In this document: positions 31,311-38,819 of the stretch, one piece after another
How positions within the stretch are numbered: the stretch's first letter is position 1
Layout of the letters: every line of letters begins with the position of its first letter
From: an uncultured Chloroflexota bacterium
GTDB lineage: Bacteria > Chloroflexota > Chloroflexia > Thermomicrobiales > UBA6265
Assembly: GCA_937901745.1 (NCBI GenBank)
Contig: CALGSZ010000001.1
Coordinates: 1 to 38,819 of the forward strand
DNA length: 38,819 nt
Direction: 5' to 3'
Notes under the pieces: generated by a model
What the model saw: only the letters and a program-made list of their open reading frames with translations
What the model was told of the DNA's origin: nothing
The model's database searches: none
Program-made: the position numbers and the translations under genes

Positions 31311-32240
31311 TCAGGCGGCGCGCTCTGCTGCTTTGAAGTAGGCCGCAAGATATGGCTTCTCCCGCAGGTCGGCGAGATCGGCGGCGAGGACCGCTTCCGG
31401 AGTGATGCCGCCCGAACGACACGCTTGGGCGATCAACGCCATGGTGGCGTGGCACCGGGCGACGAGGTCGGTAGGCGTGGGCTCACGCACCCATTGATCG
31501 GCGTTGCTTCGGAGGAGCGCGGCCGCTGATGACGGAGCAAGCCCTTCCTCACTCGTCAGCAGTGCGCGATCGGGTCGCACCTGATCCCACGTAAAGCCGG
31601 CCCGAACGGCTACCAGCGCGACCCAATAGAGTGCTTGGCTGCCTTCGAGGAGGACATCGTGCCGCTGGTCCCGGTGACGATGGGTACCCTCGAGCGCGCC
31701 GGCGAGCTCTCGCAGCTCGTCCGCGACGCGCTGGGTGAGTCCCTCACCGGAGCCGCGCAGCCGCCGCGAGGTTCCGGATTGCTCTTCCAGCGGCTGGTCG
31801 CGAAGGTACTCATAGGCGCCGTACCAGAGTCGGGAGCGGGCGGCCACCGCTGCATCGCCGTAGATGCTCTCCGGGTCGGCCACTCGCTCGGCGACGACAG
31901 AAAGGCTGTTGTCGGGCTCAAGACGGCGGTAGTAGCAGGACTGGTAACCGTCGTGACAGGCGGGGCCGATCTGGCGCACCTTGATCAGCAGGCTGTTCTG
32001 CTCACAGTTGACGAAGATTTCCGAGACGATCTGCTCGTGGCCGGAGGTCTCCCCCTTGCGCCAGAGCTTGCCACGGCTGCGGCTCCAGAAATGCGTGCGG
32101 CCGGTCTCCCGCGTCAGCCGCAGGGCCTCCTCGTTCATGAAGGCGACCATCAAGACGTGGCCGGTGACAGCGTCTTGAATCACCGCGGGGACGAGCCCGT
32201 CACGGTCGAACCGAAGGGGGAGCGGTGTCGAATCGCTCAT
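31311..32240 (-). CDS. hisI: Phosphoribosyl-AMP cyclohydrolase with HisE/MazG-like extension
   Basis: A 309-residue protein. Residues 1-117 are HisI, which opens the ring of phosphoribosyl-AMP: VPAVIQDAVTGHVLMVAFMN, TGRTHFWSRSRGKLWRKGETSGH, and zinc Cys79, Cys95 and Cys102. The Mg-binding Asp-Cys-Asp-x-Asp pattern of many HisI proteins is here Asn78-Cys79-Glu80-Gln-Asn82. Residues 117-309 are extra. Around 165-222 they align with HisE: RVADELREL carries ExxE (Glu175, Glu178) and the second site is Glu199-x-x-Gln202, where HisE has ExxD. A HisIE fusion with a divergent pyrophosphohydrolase part is likely, because no separate hisE is in the operon. Its ATG overlaps the hisF stop by four bases. 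Confidence 0.85.
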   Translation of the reverse strand: MSDSTPLPLRFDRDGLVPAVIQDAVTGHVLMVAFMNEEALRLTRETGRTHFWSRSRGKLWRKGETSGHEQIVSEIFVNCEQNSLLIKVRQIGPACHDGYQSCYYRRLEPDNSLSVVAERVADPESIYGDAAVAARSRLWYGAYEYLRDQPLEEQSGTSRRLRGSGEGLTQRVADELRELAGALEGTHRHRDQRHDVLLEGSQALYWVALVAVRAGFTWDQVRPDRALLTSEEGLAPSSAAALLRSNADQWVREPTPTDLVARCHATMALIAQACRSGGITPEAVLAADLADLREKPYLAAYFKAAERAA

Positions 32241-33025
32241 AGACGGACCGGGATGCCGCGCTCGGCGAGATAGCGCTTGACGTCGGCGATGCGAAACTCA
32301 CCGAAGTGGAAGACCGACGCGGCGAGGACGGCGTCAGCGCGGCCGGGCATTAGCGCCTCGGCGAAATGCTCGAGCTTGCCGGCGCCGCCGGAGGCAATCA
32401 CCGGGATTGTGACCACCTTGTTGATCGCTTCAAGTAGCTCAAGGTCGTAACCGTCTTTCGTCCCGTCGCGATCCATGCTCGTCACGAGCAGCTCGCCCGC
32501 GCCGAGCTCAGCCGCGCGCTCTGCCCAGGCAACGGCGTCGAGGTCCGTCTCGCGCCGTCCGCCGTGCGTGTAGACGCGCCAGCCGCCGCCGGGATGGCGC
32601 CGAGCGTCGATTGCGACGACGATGCATTGCCGACCGAACGTCTCCGCGCCCTCGACGATCAGGTTCGGATGAGCGATCGCTGCTGTGTTGATCGAGACCT
32701 TGTCCGCGCCGGCGCGCAGCAGGTCGCGGATATCGGAGACGGAGCGGACGCCGCCGCCGACCGTCAATGGGATCAATATCTGCTCTGCGGTTCGGGCAAC
32801 GACATCGATCATCGTCCGGCGACTGTCGGAGCTCGCGGTGATGTCGAGGAAGACCAGCTCATCGGCGCCTTCCGCGTTGTAGAGGGCGGCAAGCTCGACC
32901 GGATCGCCGGCGTCACGCAGATTGACGAACTCGATCCCTTTGACAACGCGGCCATCCGTCACGTCAAGGCAGGGGATGACGCGCCGCGTCAGTGTTCCAG
33001 TAGCCACGGGAGCGGTGTCTAGCAT
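32237..33025 (-). CDS. hisF: Imidazole glycerol phosphate synthase cyclase subunit
   Basis: A 262-residue TIM-barrel HisF that, with the glutaminase HisH, makes imidazole-glycerol phosphate and AICAR. RRVIPCLDVTDGRVVKGIEF holds the catalytic Asp21, and CIVVAIDARR holds Asp140. LTVGGGVRSV and IASGGAGKLEHF are the phosphate-binding loops. ATG 33025 adds about ten residues before the usual first strand; it overlaps the hisA stop by seven bases. The four-base overlap with hisI supports translational coupling. Confidence 0.97.
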   Translation of the reverse strand: MLDTAPVATGTLTRRVIPCLDVTDGRVVKGIEFVNLRDAGDPVELAALYNAEGADELVFLDITASSDSRRTMIDVVARTAEQILIPLTVGGGVRSVSDIRDLLRAGADKVSINTAAIAHPNLIVEGAETFGRQCIVVAIDARRHPGGGWRVYTHGGRRETDLDAVAWAERAAELGAGELLVTSMDRDGTKDGYDLELLEAINKVVTIPVIASGGAGKLEHFAEALMPGRADAVLAASVFHFGEFRIADVKRYLAERGIPVRL

Positions 33026-33753
33026 CGAAGCGGCTCCGAGGACTTGGCGACGGCAATGGCGGAGGCGAGATCCACGCGGCCATCATACAGCGCCCGCCCG
33101 ATGATCACCCCGTCCGCGCCGGTGCGCGCGACCGCGGCGACATCGTCCAGTGTGCCGATGCCGCCCGAAGCGATAACGCCCCGGCCGAGTAGATTGACCA
33201 GCGATTCCAGCGCCGGAAGATTCGGGCCGGAAAGCGTGCCATCGCGCCGGATGTCCGTGTAGATGAATACCTGAATCCCGGCTTGGCGGAGCCGCAGCGC
33301 AACGTCCTCGGCGCGCTCCTCGGTCTGCTCCAGCCAACCGGACGCGGCGAGCTTGCCGTCGCGCGCATCGAGTCCCGCCGCCAGCCGGTCGCCCCAGCGG
33401 ACGGCGAGGCGGGCGACGAGCTCTGGATCGCGGATCGCGGCGGTGCCAAGAATCGCCCGGTCGATCCCGAGGTCGAAAGCGAGCGCCACGTCCCGCTCGG
33501 TGCGCAGCCCGCCGCCGAGCTGGATCGGGATCATCACCGCCTCGCGGATGCGCTTGATCGCCTCGACGTTTGTCGGATGGCCGTCCTTCGCGCCGTCGAG
33601 GTCCACGACGTGAAGCCACTCGGCGCCGGCGGCCGCCCAGCGGCGCGCGGCTTCAGCCGGATCGGCATCGAAGACCGTCTCTCGCGCGTAATCCCCTTCG
33701 ACGAGGCGAACGCAGCGCCCGCCGCGAATGTCGATAGCTGGATAGACGATCAC
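33019..33753 (-). CDS. hisA: ProFAR isomerase
   Basis: A 244-residue (beta/alpha)8 isomerase that converts ProFAR to PRFAR. VIVYPAIDIRGGRCVRL contains catalytic Asp8, and GLDARDG contains Asp129; the IQLGGGLRTERDV and IASGGIGTLDDV phosphate loops are present. Start GTG 33753 overlaps the hisH TGA by four bases (GTGA). The frame is open further upstream but inside hisH. Composition is like its neighbours. Confidence 0.97.
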   Translation of the reverse strand: MIVYPAIDIRGGRCVRLVEGDYARETVFDADPAEAARRWAAAGAEWLHVVDLDGAKDGHPTNVEAIKRIREAVMIPIQLGGGLRTERDVALAFDLGIDRAILGTAAIRDPELVARLAVRWGDRLAAGLDARDGKLAASGWLEQTEERAEDVALRLRQAGIQVFIYTDIRRDGTLSGPNLPALESLVNLLGRGVIASGGIGTLDDVAAVARTGADGVIIGRALYDGRVDLASAIAVAKSSEPLRC

Positions 33754-34379
33754 CGGGCCGCTCCCGCCGTTAGCGCGGCGCGGTCGAGCTGAGCGACGAA
33801 CTTGCGCACGAACGCGAGGCCGGTTTCGCCGCTCTTCTCCGGGTGGAACTGCGTGCCCCAGATGTTGTCGCGAACGACAATGCTGGGGAACTCCTCGCCG
33901 TAGACCGTCGTGGCGGCAATGTCGTCCGGATTGGCGGGTTCGGCGATGTACGAGTGGACGAAGTAGGCGTAGGCGTCGTCGCCTGGCACGCCGGCGGGAC
34001 CGGACCGGATGACACGCACGCGGTTCCATCCCATGTGAGGAACCTTCGGCGCGTTACGTAGGGACCGGACCCGGCCAGGCAGCAGACCCAAGCCGACCGC
34101 GTCTCCCTCTTCTTGCTCCTCGAAGAGCAGCTGCATTCCGACGCAAATGCCGAGGAATGGCTTACCGGCCTCAACCGTGCGATAGATGGCGTCGGTCACG
34201 CCCTGGGCGCGCAGGCGAGCGATGGCGTGTCCTGCATGACCGACGCCGGGCAGCACGACGGCATCAGCCGAGGCGATGACCGCCGGGTCTGGCGTCACCA
34301 CCGTCTCAGCGCCGGCAGCCTCCAGCGCGCGGCGGATCGACCGTAAGTTCCCGGCTTCGTAGTCGACTATTGCGATCAT
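33750..34379 (-). CDS. hisH: Imidazole glycerol phosphate synthase glutaminase subunit
   Basis: A 209-residue class-I glutamine amidotransferase that supplies ammonia to HisF. The nucleophile Cys79 sits in FLGICVGMQLLF, and His179 with Glu181 sit in TQFHPEKSG, a complete triad. VPHMGWNRV is the HisH-specific segment. ATG 34379 overlaps the hisB stop by four bases (ATGA). The longer open frame to 34643 lies in hisB and is not family-like. Confidence 0.97.
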   Translation of the reverse strand: MIAIVDYEAGNLRSIRRALEAAGAETVVTPDPAVIASADAVVLPGVGHAGHAIARLRAQGVTDAIYRTVEAGKPFLGICVGMQLLFEEQEEGDAVGLGLLPGRVRSLRNAPKVPHMGWNRVRVIRSGPAGVPGDDAYAYFVHSYIAEPANPDDIAATTVYGEEFPSIVVRDNIWGTQFHPEKSGETGLAFVRKFVAQLDRAALTAGAAR

Positions 34380-34987
34380 GCGAGGACTCCCTTCGTCGAC
34401 GGGATGCGAGTGGGATCGCCGGTGAGGCGTGTCGCTTGATGCAGCGCGAGGGCGCCTGCCTTGAAGATCGCCTCCGCCGCGTGGTGCGCGTTGCGAGCCC
34501 GGAGCAAGTCGATGTGGACGGTGAGATAGGCGTTCATGACGAGCCCGCGCCAAAACTCTTCGACAAGACTCGCCGCGAAATCGCGGCCGATCAGCGGCTC
34601 GGGCATCTCCGCCGCGAAGTGGAGGAACGGCCGGCCGGAGCAATCGACGACGACGCGGGCGAGCGCCTCATCGAGCGGGGCGTAGGCGGAACCGAACCGG
34701 GCAATGCCGGCGCGGTCGCCGAGCGCCTGGCGAATGGCCATTCCGAGCGCGATCCCCACGTCCTCCACCGTATGATGCGGGTCCATCTCCGCGTCTCCCT
34801 GGCAGGAGACCGTTAGGTCCAACCGGCCATGCCGGCCGAGCGCGTCGAGCATGTGGTCGAGGAACGGGACGCCGGTGTCGGCGCGGACGGTCCCAGCGCC
34901 GTCGATATCGAGCGAGAGGCGGATCGCCGTTTCGCTGGTCTTGCGCTCGATCTCGCTCTTCCTGATGCGGTAGACCGTCTCGGTCAT
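34376..34987 (-). CDS. hisB: Imidazoleglycerol-phosphate dehydratase
   Basis: A 203-residue HisB that dehydrates imidazole-glycerol phosphate to imidazole-acetol phosphate. The two metal-binding His-rich motifs are present: FLDHMLDALGRHGRLDL and DPHHTVEDVGIALG, then HIDLLRARNAHHAAEAIFKA in the C-terminal half. It is monofunctional, without the phosphatase domain found in enterobacteria. ATG 34987 shares one base with the hisC stop (TGATG), and GGAGG precedes it. Confidence 0.97.
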   Translation of the reverse strand: MTETVYRIRKSEIERKTSETAIRLSLDIDGAGTVRADTGVPFLDHMLDALGRHGRLDLTVSCQGDAEMDPHHTVEDVGIALGMAIRQALGDRAGIARFGSAYAPLDEALARVVVDCSGRPFLHFAAEMPEPLIGRDFAASLVEEFWRGLVMNAYLTVHIDLLRARNAHHAAEAIFKAGALALHQATRLTGDPTRIPSTKGVLA

Positions 34988-36111
34988 CAGGACCTCCCAG
35001 CGTCGCTCAGGATCGCGCGGAGCTCTTCGACGAAGATCGCGTTTTCCTCCGGCAGCCCGACCGTCACTCGCAGGCAATCGCGCAGACCAAGCTCGGGCCG
35101 GCCGAAGTGGCGGACGTAGACGCCGCGCCGCGCAAGCTCATGGACGACCGGCAAGGCGTCCTCAACCGGCAGGCGGACGAGGATGAAGTTGGTCGCCGAC
35201 GGGAGCGGCTCGACGCCGGGAATGGAGCGCAGATCGTTCGCTAATGCCTCCCGCGCCGCGACGATGCGCTTGACGTTCTCCATCAGGTGGGGGAGGTCAT
35301 CGAGCGCAGCGGTCGCGGCCAGCGCCGAGACTTGCGAGATGTTGAAGAACGGCGGCACCACCGGGCGCGCGTATTGCATCAGAGCTGCCGGGAAGACGCC
35401 GTAGCCGACGCGCAAGCCCGCCAGCCCGGCGAACTTGCTCAACGTCCGCAGGATGACGACGTTGGGATACTTCGTCATCAGTGGCAGATTGGAGACACCG
35501 GCGAACTCGGAATACGCCTCGTCAATTGCGACCACGCACGGCGCGCCGGCGACCACCCGCTCGACCGCGGCGGGATCGAGCAGGTTCCCGGTCGGATTGT
35601 TCGGCGTGCAGATGATGATCAGCTTCGTCCGTGGCGTGACGGCGGCGAGCACCCGATCTGGATCGAGCGCGAAACCGTCGCCGAGCGGTGCGTTGTTCAC
35701 GCGCCCGCCGTGGAGCGAGATCATCGGCTGATAGACGCCGAAGGTCGGCTCGTGGATGATCGCTTCGTCGCCGTCGTCAATGATTAGGTGAGCAAGTGTG
35801 TTGAGTACGTCGTCCAGCCCGGCGCCGCAGACGATCTGCTCGGCCGGCATGCCGGTGTACCGAGCTAGCGCCTCCCGCAGCTCAGTCTGCGCGAAATCCG
35901 GGTACCGATTCGTCTCCGCATACGATGCAAGCGCCTCCCGCGTCTTCGGCGACGGACCAAACGGCGACTCGTTCATATCAAGCTTGATCCGCCGCGTCGG
36001 CGTTCCTACGGCTGGCTTTGGAGGCACGTAGGTGGGGATTGCCCGCACGACCTCGCGGACGATCTTGGCAGCATCGAATGTCGCGGATCCTCCAACGGTG
36101 GATGTGGTCAC
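34987..36111 (-). CDS. hisC: Histidinol-phosphate aminotransferase
   Basis: A 374-residue fold-type I PLP enzyme that converts imidazole-acetol phosphate to histidinol phosphate. LDMNESPFGPSP is the N-terminal signature; CTPNNPTGN and IDEAYSEF (Asp197, Tyr200) bind PLP; TLSKFAGLAGLRVGY holds the Schiff-base Lys226 and Arg234. GTG 36111 is the start. The 165 bases upstream, after hisG, are non-coding or hold a tiny frame ending at this GTG. From hisC to hisI every junction is overlapping. Confidence 0.95.
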   Translation of the reverse strand: MTTSTVGGSATFDAAKIVREVVRAIPTYVPPKPAVGTPTRRIKLDMNESPFGPSPKTREALASYAETNRYPDFAQTELREALARYTGMPAEQIVCGAGLDDVLNTLAHLIIDDGDEAIIHEPTFGVYQPMISLHGGRVNNAPLGDGFALDPDRVLAAVTPRTKLIIICTPNNPTGNLLDPAAVERVVAGAPCVVAIDEAYSEFAGVSNLPLMTKYPNVVILRTLSKFAGLAGLRVGYGVFPAALMQYARPVVPPFFNISQVSALAATAALDDLPHLMENVKRIVAAREALANDLRSIPGVEPLPSATNFILVRLPVEDALPVVHELARRGVYVRHFGRPELGLRDCLRVTVGLPEENAIFVEELRAILSDAGRS

Positions 36112-36192
36112 GAGTGGCGCCTCCCGTGCTGCGGAGAGGTCCCGGAACCGGAGCCCGGGGCAAAGACGATTGATGATCCTTCAGGACCGCGA

Positions 36193-36224
36193 ATGGGAGG
36201 TTGTAACAAGCTGTCGCCTCCCAT
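36193..36224 (-). promoter_or_regulatory. Hairpin between hisG and hisC
   Basis: ATGGGAGG (36193-36200) pairs perfectly with CCTCCCAT (36217-36224) around a 16-base loop, within the 165-base gap of the his operon. No T-run follows, so it may be a processing or pause structure rather than a terminator. A 38-codon frame (36224-36108) starts on the minus strand in the same place. Confidence 0.35.
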
Positions 36225-36276
36225 GCGCCAGAAGTTTACGTAATATCGTTCAACTCAGACACGTGCCGGCGCCGGC

Positions 36277-37164
36277 TCACAGGAGAAGCTTGTCGAGCGA
36301 GGAGACGAGGATCTCGCTCGCTCCCGCGGCGCGCAGGCGCTCGATCCGATCCCAGAACACTTCTTCTTCAATCGCGGTATGGACGGCGACCCAGCCCTCG
36401 GTGTCGAGCGGGATGACCGTCGGCGCTTTCAGGCCCGGCACGACTTGCCGAATCGCCGGCAGCGCCTCGACCGGCGCGTTCATCATGACATACTTGTACT
36501 TGCGGGCAGCCCGGACGGCATTGATCCGCATCAGCAGGCGGTCGATGTTTTCGCGCCGCTCCGGATCGGCCATCGCCGCCTTGTTGGCGACCAAGACCGC
36601 CTCCGACTCCAGGATCGTGGCGATTGGGCGGAGGTCGTTGAGAATCAACGTAGAGCCGGTCGCCGTCAGCTCGACGATCGCGTCGGCAAGCCCAAGACTC
36701 GGCGCAACTTCGACGGACCCGCTCAGCGTGATGATTTCCGGATCGGCCCCGAGCGTAGAGAAGTAGCGCTTCGCCGAGTGCGGATACGAGGTCGCGATCT
36801 TTCGATCCTTGACGTCCTCGACCGAGTGATATGGCGAATCGCGGAGGACGGCGACGACGAGGGAGCAATAGCCGAAGCCGAGCGGCACGAGTTCCTCGAC
36901 ATCGGCTTCTTCCTCGAAGATCAGATTGCGCCCGACGATGCCGAGATCGACGGTCCCGAGCGCGACGTACTCCGGGATGTCATCGTCCCGGCCGTACAGA
37001 ATGGAGAGCGGAAAATTCCTGCAGACGGAAAAGAGACGCTGCCCGTAGCTTTCGAATTCCAGGCCAATCGAGTGCAGCAAACGAAGGGTATCGTCAGTCA
37101 GGCGACCATTACGTTGAATGGCGAGCTTGAGTCTGCCCTCGCCGTTGATAATCGACGCGGTCAT
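36277..37164 (-). CDS. hisG: ATP phosphoribosyltransferase (long form)
   Basis: A 295-residue HisG that joins ATP and PRPP in the first step of histidine synthesis. LKLAIQRNGRLTDDTLRLL begins the catalytic part; YVALGTVDLGIVGRN, IATSYPHSAKRYF and GSVEVAPSLGLADAIVELTATGSTL follow, the last being the PRPP-binding loop. Residues 220-295 are the ACT-like regulatory domain of the long form, which feels histidine directly, so a separate HisZ is not needed. ATG 37164 is the start. It begins the his operon and diverges from the RNA methyltransferase. Confidence 0.96.
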   Translation of the reverse strand: MTASIINGEGRLKLAIQRNGRLTDDTLRLLHSIGLEFESYGQRLFSVCRNFPLSILYGRDDDIPEYVALGTVDLGIVGRNLIFEEEADVEELVPLGFGYCSLVVAVLRDSPYHSVEDVKDRKIATSYPHSAKRYFSTLGADPEIITLSGSVEVAPSLGLADAIVELTATGSTLILNDLRPIATILESEAVLVANKAAMADPERRENIDRLLMRINAVRAARKYKYVMMNAPVEALPAIRQVVPGLKAPTVIPLDTEGWVAVHTAIEEEVFWDRIERLRAAGASEILVSSLDKLLL

Positions 37165-37274
37165 GGCGGTTTGGACGGCTCCTCAATGCGGCGAACACCT
37201 CACCGCTGGGGCGCGAACGACGCCGGATGTGTACCAGATTGTGACGCCTTGCACAAGTGCCATTGGAGCTTCGT

Positions 37275-38561
37275 GTGGTGAAGGAACGCCGGGGCCGAGG
37301 GGCCTCGCGAAATCCGCAGAAAGAGCAAGAGAGGCCGGAGCCGCCGCGAACGGTCGAGTTGACGATCGAGCGGATCGTCCCGGGTGGCGCGGGGATGGGC
37401 CATGCCGAGGGGTTGACGGTGTTCGTTCCCGACACGGCTCCTGGCGACCGCGTCCGAGCCCAACTCGACCGCATCCGGGGCAACTCGGGATTCGGCACGC
37501 TCCTCGATGTCCTCGAAGCGTCGCCGGATCGGATCGCGCCGCCTGATCCGGAGCGCGATCGCTGCGGCGGGCAGGATTTCCGCCACCTGCGCTACGAGGC
37601 GCAGCTTGCCGCGAAGGCTGACATCATCGCGGATTGCTTGCGCCGGATCGCTGGCCTCACTTGGGATGAGCCGATCGCGGTCGTACCCTCCCCAAGGGAG
37701 TGGCACTATCGCGCGCGAGCCGAGTGGGCATACGACCGGGAAACTGGAGCGCTCGGATACCGGGAGCGTGGTTCACACCGCGTCTGCGATGTCGAGTCCG
37801 ACCCGACACTCCGGCCGGAGCTAGAGGCGGCACTGCGCGATCTGCGAGAGCGCCTGCGCGCGGGGAAGATCGCTCCCGCCGCCGAGTTTCGAGGCGTCGC
37901 CGGGGACAACGGCGTGGATGTCGTCCCGACAGACCGGCACGTCCGGGCGAAGGAACTGGTGGTCGACATCCTCGGCCACCGCTACCGCTTCGATGCCTAC
38001 TGCTTCTTCCAGGCCAATCTCGACATCTTGCCGGCGCTGATCGCGGAGGTACGGCAAGGCGCGGAGAACGCCCCGGCCTTGCCGCATCACGTGGGGCGAG
38101 GGGAGTACGTCTCGCGCCGGGTCGCGGTTGAGCTGTACTGCGGTGTCGGTCTGTTCACCCTTGCCCTGGCGGCTAGCTTCGACCGGTACCACGGAGTGGA
38201 GGCGCACCAGCGGGCGGCTACCTTCGCTAAGCGCAATGCCGCCGAGGCCGGACTGGAGCAGGTGAGGATTGCGGCCGTCCCGGCGCACATCTGGTTGTCG
38301 GAGCGCGGGCGGGCGGTTGGACCCGTTTCGCTGGCGGTGGTCGATCCGCCGCGAGGCGGAATGGATCGGGAAACGCTGACGGGACTGATCCGGTTGCATC
38401 CCGCGCGACTGACCTACGTCTCCTGCGATCCCGCGACGCTGAGCCGCGACCTCAAGCTACTCCACGCTCACGGCTACGTCCTGGAGCGCATCACCGGCTT
38501 CGACATGTTCCCCCAGACACATCACGTGGAGATCGTCGCGCATCTGCGGCGAGAGGAGTGA
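37275..38561 (+). CDS. RlmD/TrmA-family RNA uridine C5-methyltransferase
   Basis: A 428-residue SAM-dependent RNA m5U methyltransferase. The N-terminal TRAM domain (TVELTIERIVPGGAGMG and TAPGDRVRAQL) binds RNA. SAM binding is VAVELYCGVGLFTLALA, PPRGGMDRETL is a conserved motif, the nucleophile is Cys384 in YVSCDPATLSRDL, and Glu419 lies in TGFDMFPQTHHVE. The Fe-S ligands of RlmD are mostly missing: only one Cys remains, in CGGQDFRHL. GTG 37275 has GGAG six bases before it; GTG 37278 and GTG 37257 are alternatives. It diverges from hisG, about 110 bases away. Target (23S U1939, U747 or tRNA U54) is not clear. Confidence 0.9.
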   Translation: MVKERRGRGASRNPQKEQERPEPPRTVELTIERIVPGGAGMGHAEGLTVFVPDTAPGDRVRAQLDRIRGNSGFGTLLDVLEASPDRIAPPDPERDRCGGQDFRHLRYEAQLAAKADIIADCLRRIAGLTWDEPIAVVPSPREWHYRARAEWAYDRETGALGYRERGSHRVCDVESDPTLRPELEAALRDLRERLRAGKIAPAAEFRGVAGDNGVDVVPTDRHVRAKELVVDILGHRYRFDAYCFFQANLDILPALIAEVRQGAENAPALPHHVGRGEYVSRRVAVELYCGVGLFTLALAASFDRYHGVEAHQRAATFAKRNAAEAGLEQVRIAAVPAHIWLSERGRAVGPVSLAVVDPPRGGMDRETLTGLIRLHPARLTYVSCDPATLSRDLKLLHAHGYVLERITGFDMFPQTHHVEIVAHLRREE

Positions 38562-38711
38562 CTGGCACTCCAGCGAATTCGTGGGGTAGCGGTCTGTCAC
38601 CGCGTGGCGCGGGCCGCGATCGGGACGCGGCGGCATGATATTCACCACGGTGCATACGTATCTAGCTGTAGGTGGGGCCGGCTGTTAGAATCCCGCCGGA
38701 AAAGCTGTTGA
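38562..38711. other. Intergenic region with small hairpins
   Basis: This stretch has GCGGT (38589-38593) pairing with ACCGC (38599-38603) and GCCGCG (38613-38618) pairing with CGCGGC (38626-38631). Neither is followed by a T-run. It probably ends the RNA methyltransferase transcript. Nothing else is seen except the promoter described next. Confidence 0.5.
38683..38691 (+). promoter_or_regulatory. Extended -10 promoter
   Basis: TGTTAGAAT at 38683-38691 contains TG-n-TAGAAT, with a 5-of-6 box. No good -35. It lies 20 bases before the GTG of a frame that runs off the window. Confidence 0.42.
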
Positions 38712-38819
38712 GTGATCGGGACGGATAGCGGCTGGAGCCGTCCCTCGGCGCCTGTCACTTCCGATTCCCGGACCGGTACGCAGATCGTTCTCGGCTACGT
38801 GGCCGAGACGCGAGTGCCA
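38712..38819 (+). CDS. Possible start of an unrecognised gene, truncated by the window end
   Basis: From GTG 38712 the frame is open for 36 codons to the last base. It reads Asp, Ser and Thr-rich, then TGTQIVLGYVAETRVP. GGAAA lies about 10 bases upstream and an extended -10 lies 20 bases upstream. I do not recognise the family from 36 residues; it might be noise, although the promoter and open frame agree. Confidence 0.35.
   Translation, partial: MIGTDSGWSRPSAPVTSDSRTGTQIVLGYVAETRVP

Noticed and set aside
36265..36276. 12-base perfect palindrome right after hisG
   Set aside because: GCCGGCGCCGGC is a simple GC-only palindrome, likely by chance in this composition; no T-run follows.
1..38819. 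CRISPR array, transposase, integrase, tRNA or rRNA
   Set aside because: I looked for regularly spaced repeats, DDE/serine/tyrosine recombinase sequences and tRNA cloverleaf ends in the gaps and found none; no tool was available to confirm.

Overview
The window is about 38.8 kb of GC-rich, densely coding bacterial chromosome with no rRNA, tRNA, insertion sequence, prophage or CRISPR array that I can see. Gene content and protein style (HIT, PATAN/DUF4388 and LLM F420-type proteins, a fused HisI, many GTG starts) suggest a thermophilic Chloroflexota, most likely class Thermomicrobia (Sphaerobacter, Thermomicrobium or Nitrolancea relatives). That placement is an inference from protein style, not a database match.

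Layout. (1) 1-3434, plus strand: tail of a surface-polysaccharide or glycan locus: glycosyltransferase, PglD/NeuD-like acyltransferase, PglC-like phosphoglycosyl transferase and a fused Wzz/BY-kinase. (2) 3826-10902, plus strand: acyl-CoA oxidation module: acyl-CoA dehydrogenase, thiolase, gamma-carbonic-anhydrase/PaaY-like protein, enoyl-CoA hydratase, EtfB, EtfA and a FixC-type ETF:quinone oxidoreductase. (3) 10918-18759, minus strand: fatty acid kinase fakA with two fakB/DegV genes, then recG, rsmD, coaD and a small coiled-coil protein; rpmB (L28) diverges from it. (4) 19159-24831: rpmB, queG, a PfkB sugar kinase, a TetR regulator translationally coupled to an F420-type oxidoreductase, and an MFS transporter. 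(5) 24920-31077: a PATAN/DUF4388 protein, a HIT protein with a degenerate Nudix-like tail, then a second exopolysaccharide locus (large polytopic phosphoglycosyl transferase, Wzz-like protein, degenerate BY-kinase-like protein) facing a second PATAN protein that carries two MshEN-like (c-di-GMP receptor) motifs. (6) 31311-37164, minus strand: histidine operon hisG-C-B-H-A-F-I, tightly coupled from hisC onward, with hisI extended by a HisE/MazG-like region. (7) 37275-38561, plus strand: RlmD/TrmA-family RNA uridine methyltransferase, followed by a probable gene start running off the end.

How the genes work together. The acyl-CoA dehydrogenase would pass electrons to EtfAB and on through the FixC-like protein to quinone, while the hydratase and thiolase supply other beta-oxidation steps; a 3-hydroxyacyl-CoA dehydrogenase and the FixX ferredoxin are not here. 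FakA with two FakB proteins would phosphorylate scavenged fatty acids. The most interesting segment is 27310-31077: a promoter with a long leader hairpin drives a phosphoglycosyl transferase, a Wzz protein and an apparent pseudokinase, and a PATAN-MshEN-like protein lies tail-to-tail with them. This could be a c-di-GMP-linked exopolysaccharide control module, but that function is inferred only from motifs and neighbourhood.
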